64,000 bases of DNA from Pseudonocardia alni. Lineage in GTDB: Bacteria; Actinomycetota; Actinomycetes; Mycobacteriales; Pseudonocardiaceae. Below are positions 8,481-16,277 of this stretch, one piece after another. Position numbers and translations under genes: made by a program. The first letter of the stretch is position 1. Each line of letters starts with the position of its first letter. Where the stretch lies: NCBI RefSeq assembly GCF_002813375.1, contig NZ_PHUJ01000003.1:3906001-3970000 (forward strand), given 5' to 3'. The notes beneath the pieces are model-generated. The model saw only the letters and a list, made by a program, of their open reading frames with translations. It was not told where the DNA came from and did not search any database.

Positions 8481-9685
8481 CTCAGTCCCCCACCACACAG
8501 GACACGTCGTCCGGTTCGCAGCGCAGCGTTCCCAAGCCCGTCTTCACCGACGCGGAGGCCGGAGCGCGGGAGTTCCCGGACTCGAGCTCGAGCGCACGCC
8601 ACTACAACTACTACACCCCGGCCAAGCGGAAGCAGACGCTGTACGAGGACACCACCGTCGAGGTCCAGCCGGACCCGCGGCACTACCTCGCGCAGGGCTG
8701 GATCTACGGCTTCGCCAACGGCGAGGGCGGCTACCCGCTGCACTGGACCAAGCTGAAGGCCTGGGGCGTCGACGAGCCCGAGCCGCAGCGCGGCATCGGC
8801 ACCGGCGGCATGCACGTGAAGAACTGGCCGGCCCACGGCTGGCACGAGTTCCGCGACCCGAACGAGGAGTGGGAGCAGAGCCTCTACCGGTACAACGCGA
8901 ACGTCGTCCGGCAGCTCACCCAGAACATCGAGAACGCCCGCAACGCGAAGGCGTTCGAGCTGTGGAACTCGAACTGGATCCGGTTCGTCGAGCGCAACGT
9001 CGGCGCCTGGATGCACATCGAGCACATCCTCGGCCTCTACGTCTTCGCGTCCAACGAGCGGTCCGCGCCGACCAACATGCACAACACGGCGCTCGCGGCG
9101 AACTCCACCCGTAAGATCCGCTTCGCCCAGGACCTGGCGCTCTACAACCTGACGCTGTCGGAGGAGATCGACGGGTTCGACGGCGCAGCCCACCTCGACG
9201 CGTGGGACAACGCGCCGGAGTGGCAGGGCGCCCGCAAGTTCACCGAGGCCCTCACCGCGGTCCAGGACGACTGGGGCGAGGCCATCTTCGCGGCCAACTG
9301 CGTCTTCGAGCCGCTGGTCGGTGAGCTGTTCCGCTCGAACCTGGTCATGCAGTCCGCCGCCACCAACGGCGACTACGTGACCCCGACGGTCATGGGTGCC
9401 GGCGAGTACGACTACGCCCAGCGCGACCTGCGCTGGTCGATCGCCTGTTTCGCGCCGCTCACCCAGGACCGCGAGTTCGCCGAGCACAACCGCTCGCTGA
9501 TGGGCGGCTGGCTGCGGACCTACGTCCCGCAGGCGCTGGAGGCCGCCCGGACCATGCAGCCGATGTGGTCCCAGTCGGACTCGAAGCCCCCCACGTTCGA
9601 GGACTCCCTCGACCGCGCCAAGAACCGGTTCGCCGGGATCTGCAGCGATCTCGGCCTCGACGTCCCCGAGGAGCTGAAGCAGTGA
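8477..9685 (+). CDS. prmC: Soluble di-iron monooxygenase hydroxylase, beta subunit
   Basis: The 402-residue structural partner of PrmA in the alpha2beta2 hydroxylase. It has the ferritin-like helical fold but, as expected for beta subunits, lacks the paired E-x-x-H iron-binding set seen in PrmA. The segments FANGEGGYPLHWTK and EHILGLYVFASNE look typical of the family. It is locked into the operon by four-base overlaps at both ends: ATGA with prmB and GTGA with prmD. Confidence 0.92.
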   Translation: MTQSPTTQDTSSGSQRSVPKPVFTDAEAGAREFPDSSSSARHYNYYTPAKRKQTLYEDTTVEVQPDPRHYLAQGWIYGFANGEGGYPLHWTKLKAWGVDEPEPQRGIGTGGMHVKNWPAHGWHEFRDPNEEWEQSLYRYNANVVRQLTQNIENARNAKAFELWNSNWIRFVERNVGAWMHIEHILGLYVFASNERSAPTNMHNTALAANSTRKIRFAQDLALYNLTLSEEIDGFDGAAHLDAWDNAPEWQGARKFTEALTAVQDDWGEAIFAANCVFEPLVGELFRSNLVMQSAATNGDYVTPTVMGAGEYDYAQRDLRWSIACFAPLTQDREFAEHNRSLMGGWLRTYVPQALEAARTMQPMWSQSDSKPPTFEDSLDRAKNRFAGICSDLGLDVPEELKQ

Positions 9686-10038
9686 CCAGCACCAGCCCGT
9701 TCAAGCAGGACAGCACCGCGTCGAACATGTGTGGCTTCACGCTGATGAACAACCAGATCGGCGCGGTCATCGCGACCGTTCTGGACCGTCAGGACAACGT
9801 GACCGTGCAGCACCTGCCCTCGATGATCCGCGTCGACGGCACGGGCAAGTTCGAGCTGGACTACGTCGCGATGGACGAGGAGGCCGGCCAGGAGGAGGGC
9901 TGGTTCGATGCCGCCCAGTTCGAGGAGAACATGTCCACCCACTACGGGCGGATGGTCCACCTGGACGACAAGACGATCATGTTCGCCAATCCCGAGGACG
10001 CCGCCGAGTACATCGACTTCGACCTGAAGCCGGTGTAA
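9682..10038 (+). CDS. prmD: Di-iron monooxygenase coupling/effector protein
   Basis: The 118-residue cofactor-free coupling protein (MmoB family) that docks on the hydroxylase and tunes O2 activation. Recognisable parts are NNQIGAVIATVLDRQDNVTV and the C-terminal region ending in YIDFDLKPV. The GTG start at 9682 overlaps the prmC stop in GTGA; a longer upstream reading frame is a shadow of prmC. It completes the four-component enzyme. Confidence 0.9.
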   Translation: MTSTSPFKQDSTASNMCGFTLMNNQIGAVIATVLDRQDNVTVQHLPSMIRVDGTGKFELDYVAMDEEAGQEEGWFDAAQFEENMSTHYGRMVHLDDKTIMFANPEDAAEYIDFDLKPV

Positions 10039-10060
10039 GGACCCGCTCCTCACCCGGATC

Positions 10061-10122
10061 GCACCGCCCGGGACGACGACCCGTCCCCGGCCCACCACGG
10101 CCGGCGACGGCCCGGGCGGTGC
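10061..10122 (+). terminator. Long stem-loop between prmD and the chaperonin gene
   Basis: Perfect 12-base arms GCACCGCCCGGG (10061-10072) and CCCGGGCGGTGC (10111-10122) enclose 38 bases. The inner part can pair again: CCGTC at 10081-10085 with GACGG at 10106-10110. It begins 22 bases after the prmD stop. It probably reduces or separates expression of the downstream chaperonin gene. Confidence 0.6.
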
Positions 10123-10218
10123 GCTCCACCCGCGCAGCGCGCCCGCACGGCGACACGGCTGCGCACGTTGATCCACACCCGCGCACCTGGACCGACTCTT
10201 TCTCCGGGAGGACCCACC

Positions 10219-11907
10219 ATGGCCAAGGAACTCCGCTTCGGCGCCGAGGGCCGTCATCTGCTGCAGGCCGGCGTCGACCAGCTGGCCGAAGCCGTCAAGA
10301 GCACGCTCGGCCCCAAGGGCCGCAACGTCATCCTGGAGAAGATCACGGGCTCGCCCGAGGTCACGAACGACGGCGTCACGATCGCCCGCGAGATCCACCT
10401 GCGCGACCCCTTCGAGAACATGGGCGCCCAGCTGGTCAAGGAAGCGGCGGTCAAGACCAACGACACGGTCGGCGACGGGACCACCACCGCGACCGTCATC
10501 GCCCAGGCCATCGTCCGCGAGGGCATGAGCGCCATCGAGCGCGGCGGCAACCCGGTGCTGGTCAAGCGGGGCATCGACATCGCGGTCAACGCGCTCGTCG
10601 ACCGTCTGCAGACGGTGTCGCACCCGGTCAGCACCGAGGAGGACTACGCCCGCGTCGCGTCCATCTCGGCCAACGACGACTACACGATCGGCCGCGTCGT
10701 CGCGAAGGCGCTGCACACCGTGGGCGACGACGGCGTCGTCACCGTCGACGACACCCCGCTGCCGGGCGTCTCGGTGGACTTCGTCGAGGACTTCGAGTTC
10801 GACAACGGGTACGTCTCGCCGTACATGGTGACCAACCCCGGCACGCTCGAGGCGATCGTCGACGACCCCTACATCCTCTTCACCGCGCACAAGATCAAGG
10901 ACGTCCAGCAGATCATGCCGGTGCTGGACCGGATCATGCGCAACGACCGGCGCCCGCTCGTCATCGTCGCGGAGACCGTCGAGGGCACCGCCCTGCAGAT
11001 GCTGGTCCACAACCACGTCAACGGGCACTTCCAGGCCGTCGCGATCAAGGCGCCGGGCTTCGGCGAGAAGCGCATCCACCTGCTGGAGGACATGGCCGCG
11101 CTCTGCGGCGGGCAGGTGCACTCCAAGAGCTCCTCGTTCTCGCTCGAGCAGATCGACGTCGAGCACCTGGGGCGCGCCGTGCAGGTGCAGGTCACCAGCG
11201 AGGGCACCACGATCATCGGCGGCGGCGGGGACAAGCAGAAGCTGGAGTACCGGCTGTCGCAACTGCGCGCCGAGCTGGCCCGCGCGACGATCGGCACCGA
11301 CGAGGACTTCTTCTCCGACCGCATCGCCCGGCTGTCCGGGAAGGCCGCGATCATCTCGGTCGGGGCACCGACCAACGCCGAGGCCCGCGAGATCCGGCAC
11401 CGTGTGGACGACTCGCTGCAGGCGACCCGGGCCGCGGTGGCCGAGGGCATCGTCGCCGGTGGCGGCGCGGCACTGCTGCACGCCGAGCCCGCTCTCGACG
11501 AGCTGGACGTGACCGGGGACTACCGGATCGGCGTCGAGATCGTCCGGCACGCGCTCACCGAGCCCGTGCACCTCATCGCCTCCAACGCCGGCTACGACGG
11601 CGACGAGGTGGTCAAGCAGGTCACGACCATGGGCGTCGACGAGGGCTTCGACGCCCTGGAGGGCCGCTTCGGGGACATGGTCGAGATGGGCATCATCGAC
11701 CCGCTGCGGGTCGTGCGCTCCGCCCTGCAGAACGGCGCCTCGGTCGCCGGGCTGATCCTCACCACCAACTCGCTGGTGGCCGAGGAGGTCACGCCCTGGA
11801 ACAAGGCGCTCATGACCGAGTTCGGCCAGCTCGACGAGGGCATCCCGCAGCCCAGCCCGGACTCGAGCACGCCCCAGTCGATGGGGCTCGGCCCGTCGGT
11901 CGGGTAG
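10219..11907 (+). CDS. GroEL-like chaperonin dedicated to the monooxygenase (MimG type)
   Basis: A 562-residue group I chaperonin-like protein. The ATPase motif GDGTTTATVIAQAI (Asp86 equals GroEL Asp87) and VAEGIVAGGGAAL are present, so ATP binding is expected. The C-terminus ends SMGLGPSVG and lacks the GGM-repeat tail of housekeeping GroEL, and no groES gene is adjacent. In mycobacterial mim clusters a GroEL-like protein in this position (MimG) is needed to fold the hydroxylase, so this is the likely role here. The ATG at 10219 follows GGGAGGA at 10206-10212; an in-frame upstream extension has no homology. Confidence 0.88.
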   Translation: MAKELRFGAEGRHLLQAGVDQLAEAVKSTLGPKGRNVILEKITGSPEVTNDGVTIAREIHLRDPFENMGAQLVKEAAVKTNDTVGDGTTTATVIAQAIVREGMSAIERGGNPVLVKRGIDIAVNALVDRLQTVSHPVSTEEDYARVASISANDDYTIGRVVAKALHTVGDDGVVTVDDTPLPGVSVDFVEDFEFDNGYVSPYMVTNPGTLEAIVDDPYILFTAHKIKDVQQIMPVLDRIMRNDRRPLVIVAETVEGTALQMLVHNHVNGHFQAVAIKAPGFGEKRIHLLEDMAALCGGQVHSKSSSFSLEQIDVEHLGRAVQVQVTSEGTTIIGGGGDKQKLEYRLSQLRAELARATIGTDEDFFSDRIARLSGKAAIISVGAPTNAEAREIRHRVDDSLQATRAAVAEGIVAGGGAALLHAEPALDELDVTGDYRIGVEIVRHALTEPVHLIASNAGYDGDEVVKQVTTMGVDEGFDALEGRFGDMVEMGIIDPLRVVRSALQNGASVAGLILTTNSLVAEEVTPWNKALMTEFGQLDEGIPQPSPDSSTPQSMGLGPSVG

Positions 11908-11939
11908 GTACCGGCCCGTCCGGTCACAGGAACAGTGGG

Positions 11940-11976
11940 GAGCGGCCCGGCACGCGCTGCGCGTGCCGGGCCGCTC
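11940..11976 (+). terminator. Terminator hairpin after the chaperonin gene
   Basis: Perfect 17-base stem starting GAGCGGCCCGG, with loop CTG, 33 bases after the stop. It is the strongest hairpin in the locus and implies that the amidohydrolase-fold gene is at least partly uncoupled from the main transcript. Confidence 0.75.
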
Positions 11977-12000
11977 CGCGACAGTGGAGAGGTGGTCGTC

Positions 12001-13149
12001 GTGGACCGGTGCTGCGGTGCGCCCCAGGGGCGTGGTGGTCTCCCGGCAGTCGTCGACGCCCAGGTGCACGGCTGGGACGGCCGGCCGCACAACCAGGCGG
12101 GCCCGGCGGGGGAGCAGTTCGTCGCCGACCTGCTGCACCGCCACCGGATGGTCGACCCGTCGCCGCGCCCGCTGTCCGCGGACGCGTTCGAGCTGGTCAC
12201 GCCGCAGGCACTGGCCGCGCACGTGCTCTCCGCGGTGGACCGCGCGGTGCTCGTCCCGGCCGGTTTCGAGGACCTGTTCGTGCTGGGGTTCGCCGCACCG
12301 GCCTGGCACGCCGAGCTCGCCGCCGAGCACCCCGGGCGGCTCGTGCTGGCGGGGGAGCTCGACCCCGCCGACCGGGCCCGCGCCCGCGGCATCGGGGCCC
12401 GGGTCGGCCGCGACGGTCTGCGCGCGCTGACCGTGCTGCCCGCCCGTCGTCCGGAGACCGCGCTGTCGCTGCGGGCGCCGTGGCTGCGCCGCACCCTGAT
12501 CCGGGCCGAGCAGGCCGGCGCCGGGGTGGTCCACATCGGGATCGCGCCGACCGCGCGACCGTCGCGCGCGGCACCGGAGTGGGCGCACGCGGGCGTCGTC
12601 GCCGAGGGCGACGCCGTTCCGCGGCCCCGGTGGCCGGAGTGGGCCGAGCCGGTCCGCGCGGGGTCCGCACTCCCGGTCCGGGTGCGCAGCGCCGGGCCGC
12701 TGCCGGCCGGTGCCGTCGACGTCACCGACGTCGCCGCGCTGGCCACGGCCCTGCCCAAGATCCGGTTCGTGGTCGGCGCCGCCTGCGCCCCGACCGCGTC
12801 GCTGGTCCGGTTGGCCCGCCTGCCCAACGTCTACGTGCTGCTCACCGACCTGCTGATCGCGTTGCGCCGGCACCGGGTGACCGCCGCCGAGGCGCTCGGC
12901 GAGCTGCTGGCCGCCTACGGCCCGGACCGGCTGATGTTCGGCAGCGGCTACCCGCTGGTGCGCCCGGCGCGCCTGATCCGCGACCTCATGACCTTCCGCT
13001 ACCCCGACGAGCTGCGCGGACGGTTCCCCGAGCTCGACGACGACGTCCGCGCCGCCCTGCTCGGCGGCACCGCGGCACGGGTCCACGGGTTCGACCTGGC
13101 CTGCGCCACCGTCCGTCCCCGCCGCCGAGGAGTGTTGAGCCCCACCTGA
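12001..13149 (+). CDS. Amidohydrolase-fold protein of the prm/mim cluster with degenerate metal site
   Basis: About 382 residues, corresponding to the amidohydrolase (amidohydro_2 TIM barrel) usually encoded after the chaperonin in prm/mim clusters. The overall path is preserved, for example DAQVHGWDG near the start and LMFGSGYPL near the end, but the metal ligands are not. The first D-x-H-x-H His is Gln, the mid-barrel His region reads VVHIGIAPT, the next expected His is absent (FVVGAACAP), and the last Asp of the GSD motif is Gly. It is therefore probably non-catalytic. GTG 12001 was chosen because GGAGAGG lies 8 bases upstream; GTG 11992 is possible. Confidence 0.7.
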   Translation: MDRCCGAPQGRGGLPAVVDAQVHGWDGRPHNQAGPAGEQFVADLLHRHRMVDPSPRPLSADAFELVTPQALAAHVLSAVDRAVLVPAGFEDLFVLGFAAPAWHAELAAEHPGRLVLAGELDPADRARARGIGARVGRDGLRALTVLPARRPETALSLRAPWLRRTLIRAEQAGAGVVHIGIAPTARPSRAAPEWAHAGVVAEGDAVPRPRWPEWAEPVRAGSALPVRVRSAGPLPAGAVDVTDVAALATALPKIRFVVGAACAPTASLVRLARLPNVYVLLTDLLIALRRHRVTAAEALGELLAAYGPDRLMFGSGYPLVRPARLIRDLMTFRYPDELRGRFPELDDDVRAALLGGTAARVHGFDLACATVRPRRRGVLSPT

Positions 13150-13151
13150 AT

Positions 13152-13170
13152 GCAGGAGAGGCAACCCTCA
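13152..13170. promoter_or_regulatory. Possible IdeR/DmdR-type iron box
   Basis: By eye this 19-base segment matches the actinobacterial iron-box palindrome (TTAGGTTAGGCTAACCTAA) at 12 positions, with the central AGGC and flanking AGG/CCT kept. It lies 44 bases before the siderophore-binding-protein start; TATCCT at 13181-13186 could be the -10 element. Binding is unproven. Confidence 0.35.
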
Positions 13171-13213
13171 GAACGTGTCCTATCCTTCCGCCGGACGAGC
13201 GAAGGGAACGGAC

Positions 13214-14227
13214 ATGGGACTCAACCGACGGCAGATGCTTCTCACGACGCTGGCTGCGGCCGGTGGCGCCGTACTGGCCGGGTGTGGCGGGGGCGGCAGG
13301 TCGGAGACCGGCACCGGTGCCGCGACGGGGAGTGCCGGATTCCCGGTGACGATCGAGGGCAAGCTCGGTGCGGCGACGATCCCGCAGGCCCCGCAGCGGG
13401 TGGTGTCCGTGGGCTACACCGACCACGACGCGATCCTCGCGCTCGGGGTGGCGCCGGTGGCGGCCCGCTACTGGTACGGCGACGAGGAGGTCGTCGTGCA
13501 GCCGTGGGCCCAGGCGGCCGCGCAGGCAGTGGGCGCGGCACCGGCGGTGCTGAACATGTCCTCCGTCGAGCCGGAGAAGATCGCAGCACAGCGCCCCGAC
13601 CTGGTGATCGGCCTCTACTCCGACCTCGACGCCCAGAGCTATCCGGTGGTGAGTGCCGTCGCGCCGACCGTCGGACCGCCCCGGGGGTTCGACGACTACG
13701 GCGCACCGTGGCAGGAGTACACCCGCGAGACCGGACGGGCGCTGGGCAAGGAGGCCGAGGCCGAGAAGCTGATCACCGATCTGGAGGCCAGGTTCGTCGC
13801 CGCCCGCGACGCCGACCCGCAGTGGAAGGGGCGCTCGGTCGTCGTCGCGAGCCGCAGCGCGGACAAGATCAGCGTGTTCTCCTCGCAGGACCCCCGCTCA
13901 CGGTTCTTCACCCAGCTGGGGTTCACGGTGCCGCCCCGGATCGACCAGCTGGCCGCAGGCAAGTTCTACACCGAGTTCAGCTTCGAGCAGGCGAGCGAGC
14001 TCGACCACGACCTCATCGTCTGGGATCAGCTGTCGTTCACCCCCGGCGGGAAGGCGACGGTCGTCGGGGACCCGCTGCTGTCGCGGTTGCCCGCGATGCG
14101 CGACGGGCGCACCGTGTTCCTGGAGGGGGCCACCGAGCTGGCCTTCGCCTGGCAGACCGTGCTCAGCCTCCCGTCCGTGCTCGACGCGGTCGTCCCCCAG
14201 CTGCAGCGGGCGATTCCGAAGACCTGA
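13214..14227 (+). CDS. Iron-siderophore ABC transporter substrate-binding lipoprotein (FecB/FepB family)
   Basis: A 337-residue lipoprotein. NRRQMLLTTLAAAGG is a Tat-type signal followed by the lipobox LAGC, so it should be exported folded and anchored outside the membrane. The mature part shows the two-lobed siderophore-binding fold, with QRVVSVGYTDHDAILALG in the first lobe and conserved Glu/Asp residues around RPDLVIGLYSD. It delivers ferric siderophore to an FecCD permease, but no permease or ATPase gene is adjacent, so its partners must be encoded elsewhere. The ATG at 13214 follows GAAGGGA; a longer frame from 13175 would spoil the signal peptide. Confidence 0.85.
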   Translation: MGLNRRQMLLTTLAAAGGAVLAGCGGGGRSETGTGAATGSAGFPVTIEGKLGAATIPQAPQRVVSVGYTDHDAILALGVAPVAARYWYGDEEVVVQPWAQAAAQAVGAAPAVLNMSSVEPEKIAAQRPDLVIGLYSDLDAQSYPVVSAVAPTVGPPRGFDDYGAPWQEYTRETGRALGKEAEAEKLITDLEARFVAARDADPQWKGRSVVVASRSADKISVFSSQDPRSRFFTQLGFTVPPRIDQLAAGKFYTEFSFEQASELDHDLIVWDQLSFTPGGKATVVGDPLLSRLPAMRDGRTVFLEGATELAFAWQTVLSLPSVLDAVVPQLQRAIPKT

Positions 14228-14280
14228 GCCGCCGCCGTCGGGGAGGGGCGCCCCGACCCCCGGGCCCCGCCCTGCCACGC

Positions 14281-14372
14281 GCTGCTCCTGCTCACCCCGA
14301 CCGCCGCTCCGGGGTTGCCGTCGCGGTGGTCAGGCACGACGACGCCGGACGGCCGGGGTGAGCAGGAGCAGC
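14281..14372. repeat. Perfect 19-base inverted repeat across the MFS gene 3' end
   Basis: Arms GCTGCTCCTGCTCACCCCG (14281-14299) and its exact complement (14354-14372) are 54 bases apart. The right arm is coding sequence for the last codons of the MFS gene; the left arm lies in the gap before it. Partial similarity continues past the arms, suggesting an inverted duplication of the gene's 3' end. It could act as a bidirectional terminator. Confidence 0.6.
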
Positions 14373-15475
14373 ACCGCGGCCGTCGTGCCGAAGGCGGCGG
14401 CGAACCCGAAAGGCTCGGCGATCGCGCCGAGCCCGGTCGCCCCCAGGCCCGTCCCGGCGTCGTAGGCGATGTTCCAGGCGGCGCTGGCCGCGCCGTAGTG
14501 CAGCGGCCCGGCGGCGGCGAACAGGGCGACCATCGCGTCGTTCTGCACCAGCCCGAACCCGGCGCCGACGACGGCCGCCCCCACCACCAGCAGGACCGAC
14601 GCGTACGGCGCGGCGAGCACCCCGAGCAGCCCGACCGTGGCGCACGCCGTCCCGACCGGGAGCAGTGTCCCGGGACGTCCGCTGCGGTCGGTGAGGGTGC
14701 CCGCGACGCCGCGGCCGAGCAGCGCGCCGAGTGCGGTGGCGAACAGCGCGGCAGGCACCGCGACCGTCGCCCCGGGGGCGACGAGCGGGGCGAAGGTGAT
14801 CACGCCGCCCTGCGCGGTGGAGCAGCCCAGCATTGCCACGACCGGCGCGGCGGGGAGCCGCCTGCGGGTCTCGCGGGGGTGTGGGACGACATCGTCGCGG
14901 CGGGGTGCCGGGGCCCGCCGGGGGCCCCGCACGAAGGCCACCACCAGGGCTCCGGCGACCGGGGTGATCCCCGCCAGCAGGAACACCCCGGTGAACCCCA
15001 GCGCGTCGACGACCGCGACACCTGCCGGCAGGAACAACAGCTGGGGCAGGCCGACGGCGTAGCCGTAGCGCGCCGACGCGCGACCGTGTGCGGAGGGCTC
15101 GACCAGCTCCGCGACGAGCGCGCTCCCGGCGACCGTCGCCAGCCCGAACCCGATCCCGCGGACCGTGGAGATCGCCAGCACGGGCCCGAGGTCGGCGGTC
15201 AGCGCGAGCAACGGCGTCGGGAGGCCGAGCAGCAGCGACCCCACGACCAGCACCGGACGGTGGCCGACCCGGCGCAGCATCGCGGGCACCAGGAGCTGGG
15301 TGGCCACGGTGGCCGCCATCAGCACGCCGGTGCTCAGCCCCGCGCCGAACTCACCGGAGCCGCCCCGGGACACCCACAGCGGCACGACCGGCAGGAGCAG
15401 GGCGTACCCGCCGAACGCCAGCGCGGTCGCGGCGAGGAGCAGGCGGAACGGGAGCGACGACAGCGAGCGGGGCAC
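14330..15475 (-). CDS. MFS transporter (drug or metabolite efflux type)
   Basis: A 12-helix major facilitator of about 381 residues. Visible features are GYALLLPVVPLWV in helix 1, an A-like loop MLRRVGHRPVLVVGS, and STVRGIGFGLATVAGSALVAEL in the helix 4-5 region, as in proton-driven exporters. GTG 15475 starts just before the first helix; the frame is open up to an ATG at 15577, but that stretch falls inside an inverted repeat and lacks MFS similarity. Substrate unknown. It is downstream of, but separated by a terminator from, the formaldehyde dehydrogenase operon. Confidence 0.78.
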   Translation of the reverse strand: MPRSLSSLPFRLLLAATALAFGGYALLLPVVPLWVSRGGSGEFGAGLSTGVLMAATVATQLLVPAMLRRVGHRPVLVVGSLLLGLPTPLLALTADLGPVLAISTVRGIGFGLATVAGSALVAELVEPSAHGRASARYGYAVGLPQLLFLPAGVAVVDALGFTGVFLLAGITPVAGALVVAFVRGPRRAPAPRRDDVVPHPRETRRRLPAAPVVAMLGCSTAQGGVITFAPLVAPGATVAVPAALFATALGALLGRGVAGTLTDRSGRPGTLLPVGTACATVGLLGVLAAPYASVLLVVGAAVVGAGFGLVQNDAMVALFAAAGPLHYGAASAAWNIAYDAGTGLGATGLGAIAEPFGFAAAFGTTAAVLLLLTPAVRRRRA

Positions 15476-15524
15476 GCCCCACCGTGTCAGACCGCACCGG
15501 TCCCGGCCCGGCCCGGCCCGGTCG

Positions 15525-15582
15525 CCGAGATGCAGCTGAGCGGGAGTTGTGGATCTCCCCGGCCCGCTGAGGTGCATCTCGG
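15525..15582. repeat. Imperfect 20-base inverted repeat upstream of the MFS gene
   Basis: Arms at 15525-15544 (CCGAGATGCAGCTGAGCGGG) and 15563-15582 are complementary at 18 of 20 positions, separated by 18 bases. It sits 50-107 bases before the GTG start of the MFS gene, between it and the terminator of the upstream operon. It may be an operator or a dispersed intergenic repeat. Confidence 0.5.
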
Positions 15583-15592
15583 CGCGGGAACG

Positions 15593-15633
15593 GCCGCGGC
15601 CCGGCCTCTCGGGGTGAGGGGCCGGGCCGCGGC
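15593..15633 (-). terminator. Terminator of the mscR-MBL operon
   Basis: A perfect 14-base stem (GCCGCGGCCCGGCC and complement) that can be extended through CTC/GAG lies 18 bases beyond the stop of the metallo-beta-lactamase-fold gene. Confidence 0.7.
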
Positions 15634-15650
15634 GTGCACGATGGCGGGGC

Positions 15651-16277
15651 TCAGGATCCGTTGCGGATCCATTCCTCGAGGTGGGGTGCCTCGTCGCCGA
15701 TGCGGGTGGAGTCGCCGTGTCCGGTGCGGACCCGGGTGTCGGCGGGCAGGGGCAGCAGGGTGGTCCGGATCGACTCGATGATCGTGTCGAAGCTGGAGTA
15801 GGACCGTCCGGTGGCGCCGGGTCCGCCCTGGAACAGGGTGTCGCCGGTGAAGACGATGCCGAGCTCGGGGGCGTAGAGGCAGGACGAGCCGGGCGAGTGG
15901 CCGGGGGTCTGCAGGACGGTCAGGTCGATTCCGCCCGCGGTCAGGACCTGCCCGTCGGACAGCTCCTGGTCGGGCTTGCGGTCGGGCCAGGTCATGTCCC
16001 ACAGGACCATCTCGGCGGGGTTGAGCAGGATCGGCGCGCCGAAGCGGTCGGCGAGGGCGGGCGCCTGGTTGACGTGGTCGTCGTGGGCGTGGGTGCACAC
16101 GACGGCCTTGACGCGCCGGTCGCCGACGGCGGCGGCGATGGCGTCGGCGTCGTGGGCGGCGTCGATGACGATGACCTCGCGGTCGTCGCCGACGATCCAC
16201 ACGTTGTTGTCGACGTCGAAGGAGCCACCGTCGAGGTTGAAGGTGCCGGAGGTGACGACGTGGTCGATCGGGGCCAT
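15651..16277 (-). CDS. Metallo-beta-lactamase-fold hydrolase linked to mycothiol formaldehyde oxidation
   Basis: A 208-residue glyoxalase II-like protein. The metal motif THAHDDH is complete, with further ligands in TPGHSPG, FTGDTLF and GHGDSTR. It begins within the stop codon of the dehydrogenase gene (TGATG, one-base overlap), so the two are made together. This pairing is common in actinobacteria; the presumed task is hydrolysis of S-formylmycothiol, or a related thioester, to formate and mycothiol. The substrate is inferred from context only. Confidence 0.85.
   Translation of the reverse strand: MAPIDHVVTSGTFNLDGGSFDVDNNVWIVGDDREVIVIDAAHDADAIAAAVGDRRVKAVVCTHAHDDHVNQAPALADRFGAPILLNPAEMVLWDMTWPDRKPDQELSDGQVLTAGGIDLTVLQTPGHSPGSSCLYAPELGIVFTGDTLFQGGPGATGRSYSSFDTIIESIRTTLLPLPADTRVRTGHGDSTRIGDEAPHLEEWIRNGS

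Noticed and set aside
5566-10038. Tetrahydrofuran monooxygenase (thmADBC) rather than propane monooxygenase
   Set aside because: Gene order is shared by both; the accompanying thm-specific dehydrogenase genes are absent, so the prm label is preferred but not proven.
9520-13164. Minus-strand reading frame of over 1,200 codons opposite prmC-prmD-chaperonin-amidohydrolase
   Set aside because: It is a high-GC shadow frame; the plus strand carries recognisable proteins throughout and the translation has no known domains.
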